Below, piece by piece: positions 63,301-64,000 of a stretch of 64,000 bases of DNA; within the stretch, counting starts at the first letter, position 1; every line of letters begins with the position of its first letter. The notes below the pieces were generated by a model. The model was not told the DNA's origin. It saw only the letters and a program-made list of their open reading frames with translations, and searched no databases. The DNA lies in the NCBI GenBank assembly GCA_018697195.1, contig CM031858.1, positions 112,162,304-112,226,303 on the forward strand, read 5' to 3'. Both the position numbers and the translations under genes were made by a program. The stretch is from Certhia americana (lineage: Eukaryota > Chordata > Aves > Passeriformes > Certhiidae).

Positions 63301-64000
63301 GCAGCATATCTTCAAACTCTTCATAGTGATGAAATACTATAAGGCTTCTACTGAAGAAGGTAAAACTATGAAGGGTTTTCTCCCCTTCATCTTTTGATTA
63401 AAAATTTATTCAAAAGACTGCATGCACCACATTTCTAGAAGCTCCTAGCTCTCCTCAAGACTTACAATATCAGTACCTTAAAGTAATTTTAAGGAACAAA
63501 AATGAGCTGTGCTAATAATCAGAGCTGTGTTTTATTCAAAACCAGCAGGTATTAATCAGTGGGATTTGCTTAACAGGTGAATCTCATTAACATAGCATGT
63601 GGGAACAATTTCATCTAGTGATATTTTCTTTATCAGGGATTTAGCTATAAAGGCCATTTTAGATTTTTAATTATTTATGCATAGCATGCAGAGAATCTAC
63701 GTGTTGTTGCTGCAGCCTATATTATAAGAGTGCTCTTTCTCATGTGTTACGGTCTTTCTTCTTTTAAAACTCCTGCCTTTTTATGTTGATAAGGAAATAA
63801 CAGCATCAAGAACTTATTTTAAAGAGTTAGTATTATGTGTTTCTAGTGTGAGTGGTTCTATAAACACTTAAAATACAGCATATAAGAAAGGGAACATTTT
63901 GTTTATTTGTTTTGAGTGCAGAGGAGTCTTGTATGACCTGAGAACTGAACTTGGAGTCATTCTAATAGGATGATTCAAGGAAATAGCAATAAATGGCTAC

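Larger units (their letters stand above)
57824..64000. other. AT-rich non-coding DNA to the window end
   Basis: No gene recognised. Visible structure: a 19-bp-period tandem duplication of GAAGCTTTGAAGTGTTA (59061-59077 and 59080-59096), a TA/TG-rich inverted repeat at 60280-60318, and a 63480-63730 block that reads like conserved non-coding DNA. Open frames up to 95 codons lack domains. Confidence 0.5.

Overview
The window looks like a gene-poor, AT-rich piece of a bird chromosome. The main evidence is at least nine copies of the CR1 LINE, several ending in the CR1 3' octamer tail (ATTCTRTG repeats), plus two copies of an endogenous-retrovirus-type LTR. No Alu-, B1- or L1-like repeats are apparent. 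A crocodilian or turtle cannot be fully excluded from CR1 alone, but the sequence style is avian. I find no convincing host protein-coding gene, no tRNA or rRNA gene, and no CRISPR or operon-like structure. The stretch is either intergenic (a gene desert) or the inside of a very long intron.

Layout. 1-2256: the long 3' part of a CR1 element, with endonuclease end, reverse transcriptase and 3' tail, cut by the window edge and broken by stops and frameshifts. 7085-8090: an antisense CR1 that has lost its catalytic core, followed by 250 bp of unassigned repeat-like DNA. 10.9-16.7 kb: three short 5'-truncated CR1 tails in AT-rich sequence. 16907-17601 and 21123-21815: two copies of one ~694-bp LTR in opposite orientation, each with imperfect 6-bp target-site duplications, so they are two independent solo LTR insertions. 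Between them lies sequence with the look of conserved non-coding DNA, including a 22-bp perfect palindrome made of two overlapping POU octamers. 23331-23391: a GATA microsatellite. 26.3 and 31.4 kb: two more CR1 fragments. 35661-35840: an A/C-rich minisatellite containing a 10-N assembly gap flanked by identical 47-bp sequences. 46975-47629: two CR1 tails of different subtype in tandem. 50968-51014: a 47-base A run. 52.8-53.34 kb: a less AT-rich island with the longest non-LINE open frame (145 codons, unknown). The rest is AT-rich single-copy DNA.

There is no pathway or gene cluster to describe. I did not find a new biological system. The items most worth checking are the POU palindrome and its surroundings, the inverted LTR pair, the unknown ORF island near 53 kb, the duplicated flanks of the assembly gap, and a possible exon at 57694-57811. 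All repeat-family assignments were made by reading, without database searches.
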